Positions 35,740 through 49,000 of a DNA stretch of 64,000 nt are shown here, one piece after another. The notes beneath the pieces were generated by a model. The model ran no database searches. It had not been told where the DNA came from and was given only the letters and a program-made list of their open reading frames with translations. The stretch's first letter is position 1, and each line of letters starts with the position of its first letter. Made by a program: the position numbers and the translations under genes. Source of the DNA: Bugula neritina (taxonomy: Eukaryota; Bryozoa; Gymnolaemata; Cheilostomatida; Bugulidae); NCBI GenBank assembly GCA_964035545.1, contig OZ037769.1, positions 1,596,501-1,660,500 on the forward strand, read 5' to 3'.

Positions 35740-37664
35740 ATTGAAAATAATTTGGCGAGCAGCTGTTAGATGATTCACAAATATAATTTATATAGTTGAG
35801 AAGTCAAAAGTATAAATAACTATGGCTTTAGAAGAAGATCTTAATAATGGCACTCAGAGTATGACCATCACGCAAATGCTTCCTGTTGTACACCTACCAG
35901 CAGAATGTCTTTGTAAATTAAAATTGTGAGAAACAAACTCAAACCTAGCAACCTATTGATAAATAAAAATAATAAATTATATCTAGATAGGAAAAAAAGT
36001 TTCACATTGATCCTCCGTGCACTTCCAACCCTGAATATACCTATGAATTGTCATACAACTGGACATGTAGGACTGGTTAAGACCAATGACATGGAAACTG
36101 CCAATCATCCATGCTGATATACCCACTGAACTGAAACTATAATATTTATAATTCAATAGATATACTCTGAATGCTCTTCCTAACATTACCAATGGCCTTC
36201 ACTAAGATTTGAACCTATAACCTTGTGTTAACTAAGCCATGGTGCTCTAACCCTTAGATAGAGGTATGTTAATATGCACCTATCACTGCCTTATGCTTAT
36301 GTGTACAGCTACCAGGCAGCAACCATGGTTGGCTATGAAATTAACTGATGGTACAAAGCATACATGCCAAATCATTGACTGGTTGTAACATACAACATTT
36401 ACAGATATCTCAAGTCAATGACCAGTCACAGCAGATTATGCTGAGACCTTGATGTATGTATAGGTCAACCACTGAGATCCTGAGCAACCATTCTCAGGTG
36501 AGTAAATGGTCAAACTGTCTCAGCCTATAGGTGCTAAACCTAACTTAGTTTCTTCTAAGGCCACTATTATTGTAGTGAATTGTGCAAAGGTATATGCAGA
36601 CAGGCTGTGCCTACAGCATACAGTTTCAGCTCTCAATTACAGCTACCTTGCAGAAATATGTGCTCGTGATCAGGCAAGGTTATATAGCAAAACAATCTCG
36701 CCAGTGTAGCATAGCGAGGTGTGGGATTCACACTAAACACAAACCTAGTTCACTAGAATTAGTCACATATTTATGTATACGAGTTAGCATGCACAGGATG
36801 AGCAATGGAGCTCAATGTATAGTTTTTTATATAAACATAATATGAATCTCATATCATAATGTAATGAATAATATGGGAGCTTCAACTTTTAGCTAAGAAT
36901 GGAAGTGGCACAACTCCTTCATAATATTTATTCGAATCAAAATCAATTTTTTAAAGTACAAATTCCAGTATAAATTTGACATAGTAGTGTATTATTTATA
37001 TAACTAATAAAATAAGGCTTGATTAGAAAACCAATCAAATGACCGAAAACAGAAAAACATGTACTGGTATATTATAAGCATTGAATACTAAAAGATTGAA
37101 AAACTGAAAATTTGATTTTATTGTCAACTGATAATCATACATAATTATTTTAGATTCCAATACAATACAATTATGCAAACTGTAATAAAGCACATAAGCG
37201 TATCATTATTTAGAATATACCTGACAAGAATTACTTTATTTCACAGGTGTATGACAAAATACATTATGAAAATTATTTATATTCAGCGTATCTCTAATAT
37301 AAAGTATTACACTTGTATATACATAAAAAGCCTAAAAGCCTGTGCATAACTAAAGGAAATTGTTAGAAGCAGCATCGAGTTGGGGTGGCTGAGTTCAGTA
37401 TTTGTATACACATCAATACTGAAACTCTGGGGTGACCTATGCACTCTGTGACCACCAACTCCGTGCTGTTTCAAGAGGGTTTTGTGACTAAAGGCCCAAC
37501 AACTTGTCACTATAGGCATCATAAAAAACCAATTATTCAATTTACAGCATAATACACATATCTACATGAAGCACTACACATGTTATGTGTATATATGAAA
37601 GGCCTTGTAAGCCAGTAAGGGCCCAACAAGGTGTCACTATAGGCTAGGAAACTGGGTGGACATG
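35740..37664. other. Intergenic part of the array between copies C and D
   Basis: Same order of blocks as the B-C spacer: SINE head at 36187-36262, the recurring MVKLSQPIGAKP frame at 36506, and the 3' flank of copy D. It lacks the inverted-repeat insertion. It should contain the copy C promoter near 35,740; no core element recognised. Confidence 0.6.
36187..36262 (-). repeat. tRNA(Val)-like SINE head, spacer copy 2
   Basis: Equivalent of the 30534-30607 element in the next repeat unit, with a degraded B box (ggttcaaatc-like on the minus strand). Confidence 0.4.
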
Positions 37665-40600
37665 TCACAGGCTGTCAATAAACCTGCAGACGTGTTCCAT
37701 GAACTTCTCTGGTTGTTTTCTGTGAATCAAATGACCCGCATTTTGTATCATATGAATTTCTGCTGAAGGGAAGTAAGAGGTCAATGCAGCCTTCTGCTCC
37801 TCACTAAGCTCTCCGGTACTGTAAGTACAATGTTTATGTAAGTACTATACATATACATATACACTGTATGTCTATGTATTATATGCAGTAACTGTAATTA
37901 TACTATACTATACATACACACACACTCAATCCCGCTGGCGCACACACAAACAGATATTGTATGTACATGTATGTACATGTATGTACACATTTGGTAAGCA
38001 GTATATGTAAGTACAGGTAAGAATGACACATATTTATTGTAAGTGCACAGAATTTATGACATGGCTATCTGAAAATATGTAAAGAAAATAAAAATTGCTC
38101 TAACCTAGACCATTTCTAAAAAAAATAGTAAATATAAGGTACGTGAAATCATCATTAGTTTTCAAAAACCTGTTTTTCAAGTTTCTGAAACAAAAACTCA
38201 CACCAGTAAGCTACTATTATATAACTTAAATCCACACCAATACTAATTAAAACACAGGAATATTATAGTAGTACTATTTACAACTTTCACTATTCAAAAC
38301 AACTGCCCCATAATTGACCATTATTAGGTAGTTTACCCTATTCACCTGTCCTAAGATGTTGCAGACTTACGGTTGATTGATTGAGTCACAGCCTCCCAGG
38401 AAGCAGACTGGACCAGTGAATTGGCGTCCTGCCAAGGTCTCATCCCAACTTGTGACGTGGTCCAGATCTATGAGAATTGCTTGTAAGTTGAAAGTACATG
38501 TTGCAGTGTTGCTGTCCTCTTTACTTACGATGATATTTCGAGTAAAGAACAAGCTAACATTCCGATTCTATAAATGAGTTGCAAAACAACATTTTCAGCA
38601 GTAGCCAGAGACTGTGTGTAGTGATGGACCATCAAATTTAAAACACTTAAAAACTTGTAATTAGTTTAACCAAGCCATCTTTAATTTATGTAATGCAGAA
38701 AGAGCAAAAAAGAGACTGAAAGAGAAAGCAAAGGAGAGAGTAAAAAAAGAGAAAAACCCGGAAAGCAAAAATTTTCTTACAGCCTACAACACACCCTTAC
38801 CAAAATCTAGAATCAACTCTACAGAGATGAACTGTAGCTATGTTTGTTGTACAGAATGCAATATGCAATAAACTAAGTAAATGTGTAAGAAAATACTAGA
38901 GTTGTGTCGAATCTACATTCAACAACTTTTTCAAATCTGCATACATAGTATGTAGAAAATGAAGTTTTGGAACTATTACACAAGTCTCAAAAACTATGAT
39001 GACAAATACATTGATAAATTGCTTTCTAGAGATTAGGCAGCCTAGGCATTCATCTACCTGTTCCACTTTTTCAAGTTCAAGTAAGGCCCTCTCTTTCAAG
39101 TTTTCTAGGCTACCATCTGGTAGAGACATGTCCAAGGATGCCAGCACCTCTAAATACTCTTTGACTTTAGATTTAAGAGTACCATTGATCTGGCAAGGAG
39201 CAGTGTCCTCAGTTATGAGTGAGTGAACTCGTTGAGGCTGCAATAATACAGAAAGTAAACTAATGTGTAAACTGTAAACCAATTACGTGTAACTGTATAC
39301 AATTTATAACAACGTAAATCATAATATAGAAAAGACAGCATGAATTTGTACCACAGTTCAGCAGCAAATGAAAGCAATTAAGTTTCTTCTTTTTTAATTC
39401 CTGTGTAACTATTAAGCCAAAATCTATAAAGGAATACATTTCAATTTGAAAGTAATGATACTTCATGATTAGCTCAAGATCATCTACTCTCTCTAGACAC
39501 AGTTAAGTAACAGGCAGCTATTTACCAGTACCCTGGCATACACAAGTTATACAGTGCTTTATAATACCAGCATTTATTATAATTAACATAATGATGACCA
39601 GTTGAAGCAGAACTCAACCTTAGCTGACATCATGTCTAGGAATGTATAGGCTAGATGTAAGATAAAGAATCCACATTCTGAAAATACAGGCATGAATTAA
39701 ACGGCTATATAACGAAATCTAATGTTCTACTGCTACGCATAGGACAATCTACCTATAGTGTCTGTTGTAGCATGTGCTCTAGATTGTGGCAAAAAAAGAT
39801 TTCCTCTACTTCAGCAGACAATTTTAAAAAAATTGAATAACTTAGGTTATTAAAATGTCTACACTACTGTATCTACATGTAAGTATCAACCAACTCACAT
39901 GAAACAAGGCCAAAGTCATCATCACCCTAGCCCCCATGCTGCTGCCCAGGAAATGTGCCTTGGCAATATTCAATTTATCTAAGTGAGTGATAACATCATG
40001 TATCATCTCCTTATGCTGCATGCTGGGTGCCTGACCACTCTCTCCATGGTTCCTCAGGTCTATCGTCAGCACCTGACAGCATAATGAAATTGGTTAGGCC
40101 TATCATAAAACATATTATGTTACATGCAACATGTTATGACTTGGAAAATTATTTATATAAGTAGGATAGTAAACTGTATATACATATCTTATATGCCAAA
40201 ACAATGTCAAACTCTTCAATTGCATGAAGCCATTAGCACTAAATAAAATATCATGTGTCAAAGAAAAACTTTGTTACATTTGAAAGTTGCTATGTAATGT
40301 CACTAAATGTTGAGTGAAAATATTAGTATAGTAACCTCTCTTTTCAACAGCTTTGCCAGCTTCTCAGAGAGAGTATGCCAGTCTCTTCTAGATCCACACA
40401 AACAATGCAGTATTACAAGGGGAGAGGACTTCTTATTCCACTCTCCTTCAGGTAAATATTGGGAATATGCAAGCTCCACAGCAGACCTTAAAGTATATCT
40501 GAACTTAGAGGTCATGTGACATCATCATACAGCAAATTGTGACTAATCTGACTTCACCATAATTATCAGGATCAAACAATAAATTTTATTCTTTGCATTC

Positions 40601-40910
40601 TCACGCCATCTTTCTATCACTTGCTTTATATGATTTGTATGCCAATCTCTTGCTGAGAATTCAATTTGGCTGAAATTTCTAGATTTTGTAGTTTTATAAT
40701 ATAAATAGTATGAGTGTGATGATTGAGGCTTTAGAGCGGAGGCTAGATGTCCAGAAGTTAGCCTGATCCATTATAATTATAATATTTATGCTAGTAACGG
40801 TTGAGTGAGATTTACAATTACATGCTTATTAACTGGAGAGTAAGAAAAGATACTTACAGCAATTTTGTTTCCGGGATAGCTTTCCCAGCTTTCGACTCTC
40901 TATTTAGCAT
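37665..40910 (-). CDS. ABHD11-like alpha/beta-hydrolase, copy D
   Basis: Six exons: 40858-40910 (leader, ATG 40908-40910), 40336-40486, 39899-40072, 39058-39237, 38371-38567, 37665-37818 (stop 37665-37667). They total 909 nt, 302 aa. Very similar to copy C: HCLCGSRRDW, GSSMGARVMM, MSLPDGS, FLGGCDSINQP and NAGHLIH. Exon 4 has one codon more than in copy C (CQINGTLKSKVKEY), an in-frame difference. The leader starts MLNRESKAGKAIPETKL. All introns have GT-AG borders and all phases match. An alternative in-frame ATG lies at 40513-40515 next to exon 2. Probably a recently duplicated, functional serine hydrolase; substrate and location unknown. Confidence 0.85.
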
Positions 40911-43117
40911 ATTGAAAATGATTTGGCAAGCAGCTGTTGGATGATTCACAAAACTAAAATATATATTGTTGAGGAGAGTGAAAAGTATAACTATAGTTAT
41001 AGAAGTAGATATTAATAATGACTCTAAGAGTATGACTATCCCGTAGATGCTTCTTTTTGCACAACCGCCAGCAGAATGTCTTTGCAAAACGTACACATTA
41101 TGAGAAACAACATCAAAGCTAGCTACCTAATGTTGAATAAAAAGTAATGGGTTATATTGAGATTGAAAAAAAGTGTCACGTTGTTCCTCTGTGCGCTTCC
41201 AACTCTGAATATGCAAAAGAGTTGTACAACTAGAAGAGTTATAGCACCTGAAAAGGACCGTGACATGGCAACTATCAGTCATCCATGCTGATGTACTCAC
41301 TGAACTGAAACTATAATAGTTATAGTTCAATAGATATACTCTTATTAATATTATTATGTTACTCTCATGGTTTAAATGTCAGATGTCAACCTGGCACATG
41401 TGTTGTTTTATTAGCCCCCTAAAGACACGCCTTTAGATATAAGTGAAAACCTAATATATACACTGTATTTATTTTATTACATTAGAAATATATTTATATA
41501 TTATATTGATTTTTTCAGTTCTGTTATTGCTGGTTGCCTATTTATTATATAAATAATGACTAAAAAGAGCAAAATCACACAGTGGATACAAACTAAAGAT
41601 CTACATTGTGGTAATACTAACATCATTATGCTTAAAAAGCCTCATGTGGGTTTATAGTCACCATCTCTGTAAAACCTCAGCTGAAAAAGTTTTTTAAGCA
41701 GGCTAAACACTTATTTTCTATTGCGGCGAAGGGACAATTATAACTGAATTTTCTTCCTAGCATCACCAATGGCGTTCACTAAGGTTCGAACCACTAACCT
41801 TGTGTTAACTAAGCCATGGTGCTCTAACCCCTAGATGGACTGAGTCACAGCAGATTATGCTGAGACCTTAATGTATATATAGGTCCATCACTGAGATCCT
41901 GAGCAACCATTCTCAGGTGAGTAAATGGTCAAACTGTTTTGGCCCATAGGTGCTAAACCTAACTTAGTTTCCTCTAAGGCCGCCATTAGTGTATGTGAAC
42001 TATGCAAAGCTTTGTGCAGACAAGCTGTGCCTACAGCATCCAGTTTCAGCTCTCACTTACAGTTACTATACAAAAATATGTGCTCGTGATCAGGCAAGGT
42101 TAAATAGCAAAACAATCTCGCCAGTGAAGCTTAGTGAGGTGTGTGATTCAAACTAAATACAAATGTTATAGTCCGCTAGAATTAGTCACATATTTACAGT
42201 TAGCATGCATATGATGAGCAATGGAGAAAAATGTAGCTTTTTTCATATAAACATATTATGAATCTCATATCATAATGTAATGGATAATATGGGAGCTTCA
42301 ACTTTTAGCTAAGAATGGAAGTGGCACAACTCCTTCATAATATTTATTCGAATCAAAATCAATTTTTTAAAGTACAAATTCCAGTATAAATTTGACATAG
42401 TAGTGTATTATTTATATAACTAATAAAATAAGGCTTGATTAGAAAACCAATCAAATGACCGAAAACAGAAAAACGTGTACTGGTATATTATAAGCATTGA
42501 ATACTAAAAGATTGAAAAACTAAAAATTTGATTTTATTGTCAACTGATATTCATACATAATTATTTTAGATTCCAATACAATACAATTATGCAAACTGTA
42601 ATAAAGCACATAAGCACATCAGTAGAATAAACCTGACAAGAATTACTATATAACACAGGTGTATGACAAGTTAGGTCATACAAATTATTTATATTCAGCG
42701 TATTTCTAAGATAAAGTATTACACTTGTATATACACGAAAGGCCGAAGGACCTGTGTGTAATTAAAGGAAATTGTTAGAAGCAGCATCGAGTTGGGGTGA
42801 TGGAATTGGATATTTGTACATACATAAATACTGAAACTCTGGGGTAACCTATGCACTCTGTGACCACCAACTCCGTACTGTTTCAAGAGGGTTTTGTGAC
42901 TAAAGGCCCAACAACTTGTCACTATAGGCATCATAAAAAACCAGTTATTTAATTTACAGCATAATACACATATCTACATGAAGCACTACACATGTTATGT
43001 GTATATATGAAAGGCCTTGTAAGCCAGTAAGGGCCCAACAAGCTGTCACTATAGGATAGGAAACTAGGTGTGTATGTTAGAGGCTGTCACTATAGGCTAG
43101 GAAACTGGGTGTACATG
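40911..43117. other. Intergenic part of the array between copies D and E
   Basis: Homologous to the other spacers, with the SINE head best preserved here (41763-41839). A segment present in the C-D spacer directly after the SINE is deleted near 41,840. The recurring MVKLS frame is broken. Nothing else coding is seen. Confidence 0.6.
41763..41839 (-). repeat. tRNA(Val)-like SINE head, spacer copy 3 (best preserved)
   Basis: Minus-strand order: tctaggggttagagcacc, an anticodon-arm-like cttagttaacacaag whose loop would read AAC, then the perfect B box ggttcgaacc (41782-41791). The A-to-B spacing is about 28 nt, as in tRNA. No SINE tail was defined. Confidence 0.5.
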
Positions 43118-46053
43118 TCACAGGCTGTCAATAAACCTGCAGATGTGTTCCATGAACTTCTCTGGTTGTTTTCTGTGAATCAAATGACCCGCATTTTGTA
43201 TCATATGAATTTCTGCTGAGGGAAAGTAAGAGGTCAATGCAGCCTTCTGCTCCTCACTGAGCTCTCCGGTACTGTAAGTACAATGTTTATGTAATTACTG
43301 TACATATACACATATACACTGTATGTCTATGTATTATACGCAGTAACTGTAATTATACTAAACTATACATACATATACACCTGCACTCAATCACGCTGGC
43401 GCACACACAAACAGATATTGTATGTACATGTATGTACATGTGTCTGCATTTTGTAAGCAGTATATGTAAGTCCAGGTAAGAATGACACATATTTATTGTA
43501 AGTGCACAGAGTTTATGACAGCTATCTGAAAATATGTAAAGGAAATGAAAATTTCTCTAACCTGCCCCATTTCTATGAAAATAGTAAATATAAGGTACAT
43601 AAAATCATCATTAGTTTTCAAAAAGTTGCTTTTAAATTTTCTGAAATGAAAACTCACACTAGTAAGCTACTATTATATAACCTAAATCCACACCAATACT
43701 AATTTTCTGCAACTTTCACTATTCCAAACAACTGCCCCATTGCTGACCATTATTAGGTACTTTACCCTATTCACCTGTCCTAAGATGTTGCAGACTTACG
43801 GTTGATTGATTGAGTCACAGCCTCCTAGGAAGCAGACTGGACCAGTGAATTGGCATCCTGCCAAGGTCTCATCCCAACTTGTGAGATGGTCCAGATCTTT
43901 GAGAATTGCTTGTAAGTTGAAAGTACATGTTGCAGTTTTGCTGTCCTCTTTACTTACAATGATATTTTGAGTAAAGAACAAGCTAATACTCCGACTCTAT
44001 AAATGGGACACAAAACAACATTTTCAATAGTAGCCAGAGATTGTGCGTAGTGATGGACGGACAAATTTAAAACACTTACAAACTTGTGAGTAGTTATGTA
44101 ATGCAGAAAGAGCAAAAAAGAGAATAAAAGAGAATGGAGGAGAAAGCAAAGGAGAGCAAACGAGAAAGCAAAGGAGAACAAACTTGAAAGCAAAGGAGAG
44201 CAAATGAGAAAGCAAAACTTCTCTTACCGCCTACTAATGAACCCTTAGCAGTACCGAGAATCAACTTTAAGGAGATGAACTGTAGCTTTGTTTGCAACAT
44301 ACTCAAAAATTCTTAGATTATACACAATGCAATATGCACCAACTTTTTCCAACCTACATACATAGTATGTAGAAAATGAAGTTTTGGAAATATTGCGCAA
44401 GCTTTAAAAACTATAATGACAAATACATTGATAAATTTCATCTACCTGTTCCACTTTTTCAAGTTTAGGTAAGGCCCTCTCTTTCAAGTTTTCTAGGCTA
44501 CCATCTGGTAGAGACATGTCCAAAAATGCCAGCACTTCTAAATACTCTCTGATTTTAGATTTCAGACTACCACTGATCTTGCAAGGAATAGTATCCTCAC
44601 TTATGAGTGAGTGCACACGTTGAGGCTGCAATAATACAGAAAGTAAACTGATGTGCAAACCAGTTATGTGTAACTCTATATAATTTATAATAATTTAAAT
44701 CATAATGTAGAGTAGACAGCATGAATTTTGTACCACAGTTCAGCAGCAAATGAAAGATATTAAATCATTTCTTCTTTTTCAATTCCTATGCAACTTTACA
44801 GCCTTTATTAAAATACATTTCAATTTAAAATGTATTTAAATGGTTATATAACAAAATATAATGTTCTACGGCTATATGCTATAATGTTCTAGTACAATCT
44901 ATATTCAGTGCGTAGTTGTAACATATTTTGTCGATCAGAAATGTGGCAAAAAAATATTTTAGCTATTTCAACAAACACTCCAAACCAAAATTTATTTAAA
45001 AAGTTTGAATAACTTAGGCTATTAAAATGTCTACACTACTGAAACTAAGTATCAAACAACTCACATGAAACAGAGCCAAAGTCATCATCACGCTAGCACC
45101 CATGCTGCTGCCCAGGAAATGTGCCTTGGTAATATTCAATTTATCTAAGTGAGTGATAACATCATGTACCATCTCCTTATACTGCATGCTGGGTGCCTGA
45201 CCACTCTCTCCGTGGTTCCTCAGGTCTATCGTCAGCACCTGACAGCATAATGAAATTGTTTGTCAAAAAAATATTATGTTACTTGCAACATGTTATATGA
45301 CATGGAAATTTATTTATATAAGTAGTACAGTAAACTGCATATATTTTATATGCTAAAACAATGTCAACCTAGAATCACAAAGCACAAAGCCATTGCCACT
45401 AAATAAAACATCTTCTGTCAAAGTTGATGGGCAGAAAAATTTTGTTACATTTGAAAGTCGCTGCACAATGTCACTAAATGTTGAGTGAGAATATTTGTAG
45501 TAACCTCTCTTTTCAACAGCTTTGCCAGCTTCTCAGAGAGAGTGTGCCAGTCTCTTCTAGATCCACACAAACAATGCAGTATTACAAGGGGAGAAGACTC
45601 CTTATTCCACTCTCCTTCAGGTAGATATTGGGAATATGCAAGCTCCACAGCAGACCTTAAAATATAATATTTAGACTTAGAGGTCATGTGACTTATTTAT
45701 TATTTACATCATAATTATTATGATCAAACAATAAATCTTATTCTTTGCACTCTCACGCCATCTTTTTATCACTTGCCTTATATGATTTGTATGCTAATCT
45801 CTTGCTGAGAATTCAATTTGGCTGAAAGTTCTAGATTTTGTGGTTTTGTTATATAAATAGTGTGAGTGTGATGATTGAAGCTTTAGAGCTAAGGCTAGTT
45901 GTCCAGAAGTTAACCTGAACCATTATAATTATAATATTTATGTTAATGGCAGTTGAGTGATACTTACAATTACATGCCTATTAACTGGAGAGTAAGAAAA
46001 GGTACTTACAGCGATTTTGCTTCTTGAGCAGCTTTTCCTTCTCCATTTAGCAT
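43118..46053 (-). CDS. ABHD11-like alpha/beta-hydrolase, copy E
   Basis: Six exons: 46010-46053 (leader, ATG 46051-46053), 45505-45655, 45065-45238, 44446-44625, 43800-43996, 43118-43271 (stop 43118-43120). They total 900 nt, 299 aa. Motifs as in C and D: HCLCGSRRDW, DLRNHGES, GSSMGASVMM, MSLPDGS, FLGGCDSINQP, NAGHLIH. Compared with C and D the leader lacks exactly three codons (MLNGEGKAAQEAKS), so the frame is kept. Only the acceptor tattttaag/GTCTGC fits the leader phase, and it also fits C and D, which supports the leader exon in all three. This is the first copy next to the unique left flank of the copine gene. Confidence 0.85.
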
Positions 46054-49000
46054 ATTGAAAATGATTTGGCAAGCAGCTGTTAGATGATTCACAAATTTAA
46101 AATATAATTTATATAGTTGAGAAAAGTCAGAAGTATAACTATGGCTATAGAAGTAGATATTAATAATGACACTAAGAGTATGACTATCACGTATATGCTT
46201 CTCGTTGTACACCCACCAGCAGAATATTTTTGAAAAAAATTTTAAAATTGTAAAAAACAACCTCAAAGCTAGCTATCTATTGATATATAGAAATGATGAG
46301 TTATATAAAGAATGGAAAAATGTTTCACGTTGTTCCTTCGTGCGCTTCAAACCTTGACTACTCTGATGAAAAATTTTTCTTCAAAATCTCCATTTCTGCG
46401 CCAACTGTAAATAGGTAAAACAGGCAAAGGACCATGATATGGTAACCTTCAATCATCCACGCTGATGTTATATTATCCTAACTTGGCAAGTGTGTAGTTT
46501 TATGCCCCCCCCCCCCCCCAAAGCAACGAATTTAGATATAAGCGAAAATATAATATATACACTGTAAATTTGTATTAATTTTAGTAAATTTTAGTACACT
46601 AGAAACATATTTATATATTATTATACTGATGTTTTTCTGTTCTATCATTGCTGGTTGCTTACTTAAATATAAATATATTTATTATATAAATAATGACTAA
46701 AAAGAGCAAAAACTCACAGTAGATACAAACTAAAGATCTGCATTTCTGCAGAAATACAACATCGTTATCTATAAAAAAAACCTCATTTGGGTTTATAGCC
46801 ATTCCTGTGAGAACCTCTGCTAAAAAGTGTTTTAAGCAGGCTAAGTAGTGGAGTGTGGGATTCACACTAAACGCAAACATAGTTCACTACATTTTATCTA
46901 TACGCGTTAGCATGCACAGGATGAGCAATGGAGCTCAATGTATAGTTTCTTCATAAAAACATAATCTCATCATATGGTAATGGATAATATGGGAGCTTCA
47001 ACTTTTAATAGGAATAGAAGTGGGACAACTCCTTCATAATATTTTAAAGTACAAACTCCAGTTTAAATTCGAAATAGAAGTGTATTATTTGTATAACTAA
47101 TGTCTAATGACATATAAGCCTTGATTTTAAAAGCAATTAAATAACCAAAAACAGAAAAACATGTGGTAGTATATTATAAGCATAAACAAAATTAATCTAA
47201 AATAAACAATAGTAGTTACAGAAAGTATGATCAGGGAGAAAGATTAAGGCCATTGTTGTTAAATTATTATAATAATTATTATAAACTATGTTTATATTAT
47301 CACCAAGTTGCATGATATAGTTGTTGCAGCTGTAATTATACTTGTGTGCTGCCTTTCAAATATTCTATTTTTTCATTTTGAAGATGCTGCCAAAAATCTG
47401 GGCCCAAATGCTTATAGAATACTAAAGCACGTTTCAACACACATACTTTTTAGTAACATACAGATTAATGTGCTGCTCTATAATATACTCAGTACTGGTG
47501 ACTCAGCAGCTGTAAGCTTGTATATTATATACTATACATATAATATACTATGTGCTTCACTGAAAGTGCTTTAATTTGTTAATTATCTTCTCCCGTTTAT
47601 TTTTAGCTACCAAGAACAGATACCTTCTATACTTTGTTGTAATTGGAACTAAAGGATACTGAAATAATTTTACTAGGTATTGTTCTAGCTTTTCCCTTTT
47701 ACATAAAATATAGCAGCTGCAGTTCTGAGAATTGCAATTATTGTTATTTAGTCAAGATTATTGACATTATCTTATATAATGTTTTACTAATGAGCATTTG
47801 ATTTGTGCTGCTGAAAAAGTAATTAGGATTATATGAGCAGAAAACTCCGTAGAATTTTGCTGTTACTTAGGAGTTGTTTTCCCATAAACTGCGTAATTAA
47901 TTTCAAGGAATTTTCCATTTACGTGCGGCTCGAGTAATGATCATGATTCACGAATTACTTAAAAATTGCGCAATTAAATACTATAATATTATAGTAAACA
48001 AAACTGACCTATAATAAGCCTCTAGCTTGGTAGTTATTGCACTCAGCTACAGTGATTGCGCAGGGACGGTTATAATATTGATCACGATCACTCTCATAAA
48101 ATTGTATAAAGCCACTAGTACTATTCCACATATTAATATAAATATGCATATTACTTATTTTATAGGTCATACTCCTAGCCATGGAACTTTTCCTTAGGCT
48201 TGTGGTTACCGTTATAATTATTATCATGTTTGAGTAGTGTAACATTATTTATTAGTTTACTTGAAGTTGAGCGCCAGTTTCACTTTGAGTTTGACTTTCA
48301 CTTTGAGTTTGACTTAAAAATAACATTAACTTTAAGTTGAAACTTAGTCTTATGCCCCATGGGCGCTATCTCTTATATTAAATTTAATTTTCACGTCGAC
48401 AATCGTCTGAACTTTAATCTGCATCAGTATGAAGATAAAATTCAAATTGAAAATGAATATAAAACTTAAACCCAGTTAAAGACTAAAATTCTAAGTGAAA
48501 TAGAAAATTCATGTTAAATTTAAATTCAACAATTATATTTATACGTATAGTTGTAGTAAATTGAAATTAATATGATTATATCAATAGTATTACTATTCTT
48601 GTTAGTATTAATTTTAATATTTATATCATTTCTTATTGAATCGTGATATTTGTATTGTAAAGGAATTTGGTATAGGTACAATCACGGAACTGAAACTATA
48701 GTTATAGTTCCATGGCCATGGGTACAATAACAATTGCATACTGATGGTGATACTGATAACTGATAAAGTGATATCCTTCACTCAAAAGCTATGAGTATGT
48801 CTATAGCTATACAGTTTAGTGTTACTGTTATATAATAATGAAACTATAAGACTATCATTAAGCACATTGTATTTAATAGTCATTCTTATTATTATTATTA
48901 ACTCTAAGCTATTATTTTTTATGTTATATCAGTTAATTTGCTTATTAGTTATTATCATTATGATTATGGTTATCATTATAATTTTGATTATTACAACTAT

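Larger units (their letters stand above)
27480..47170. repeat. Tandem segmental array of ABHD11-like genes (unit about 5.4 kb)
   Basis: Exons, introns and intergenic DNA recur in the same order and strand. Stop codons of copies B, C, D and E lie at 27964, 32255, 37665 and 43118, spaced 4.3, 5.4 and 5.5 kb. Shared non-coding blocks include ggctgtcaataaac at each 3' end, a purine-rich gagaaagcaaaggagag block (about 33220, 38700, 44110), a tRNA-like SINE, and ctctcacgccatcttt upstream of exon 2. The unique flank resumes near 47,170. The structure indicates repeated unequal crossing-over or local duplication. Confidence 0.9.

Noticed and set aside
38896-39282. 128-codon minus-strand ORF treated as one exon
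   Set aside because: It is exon 4 of ABHD11-like copy D plus intron read-through at both ends; the donor at 39056-39057 and the acceptor at 39238-39239 limit the coding part.
47308-47574. 88-codon plus-strand ORF with a hydrophobic start
   Set aside because: No recognisable family, AT-rich composition as in surrounding DNA, no partner exons.
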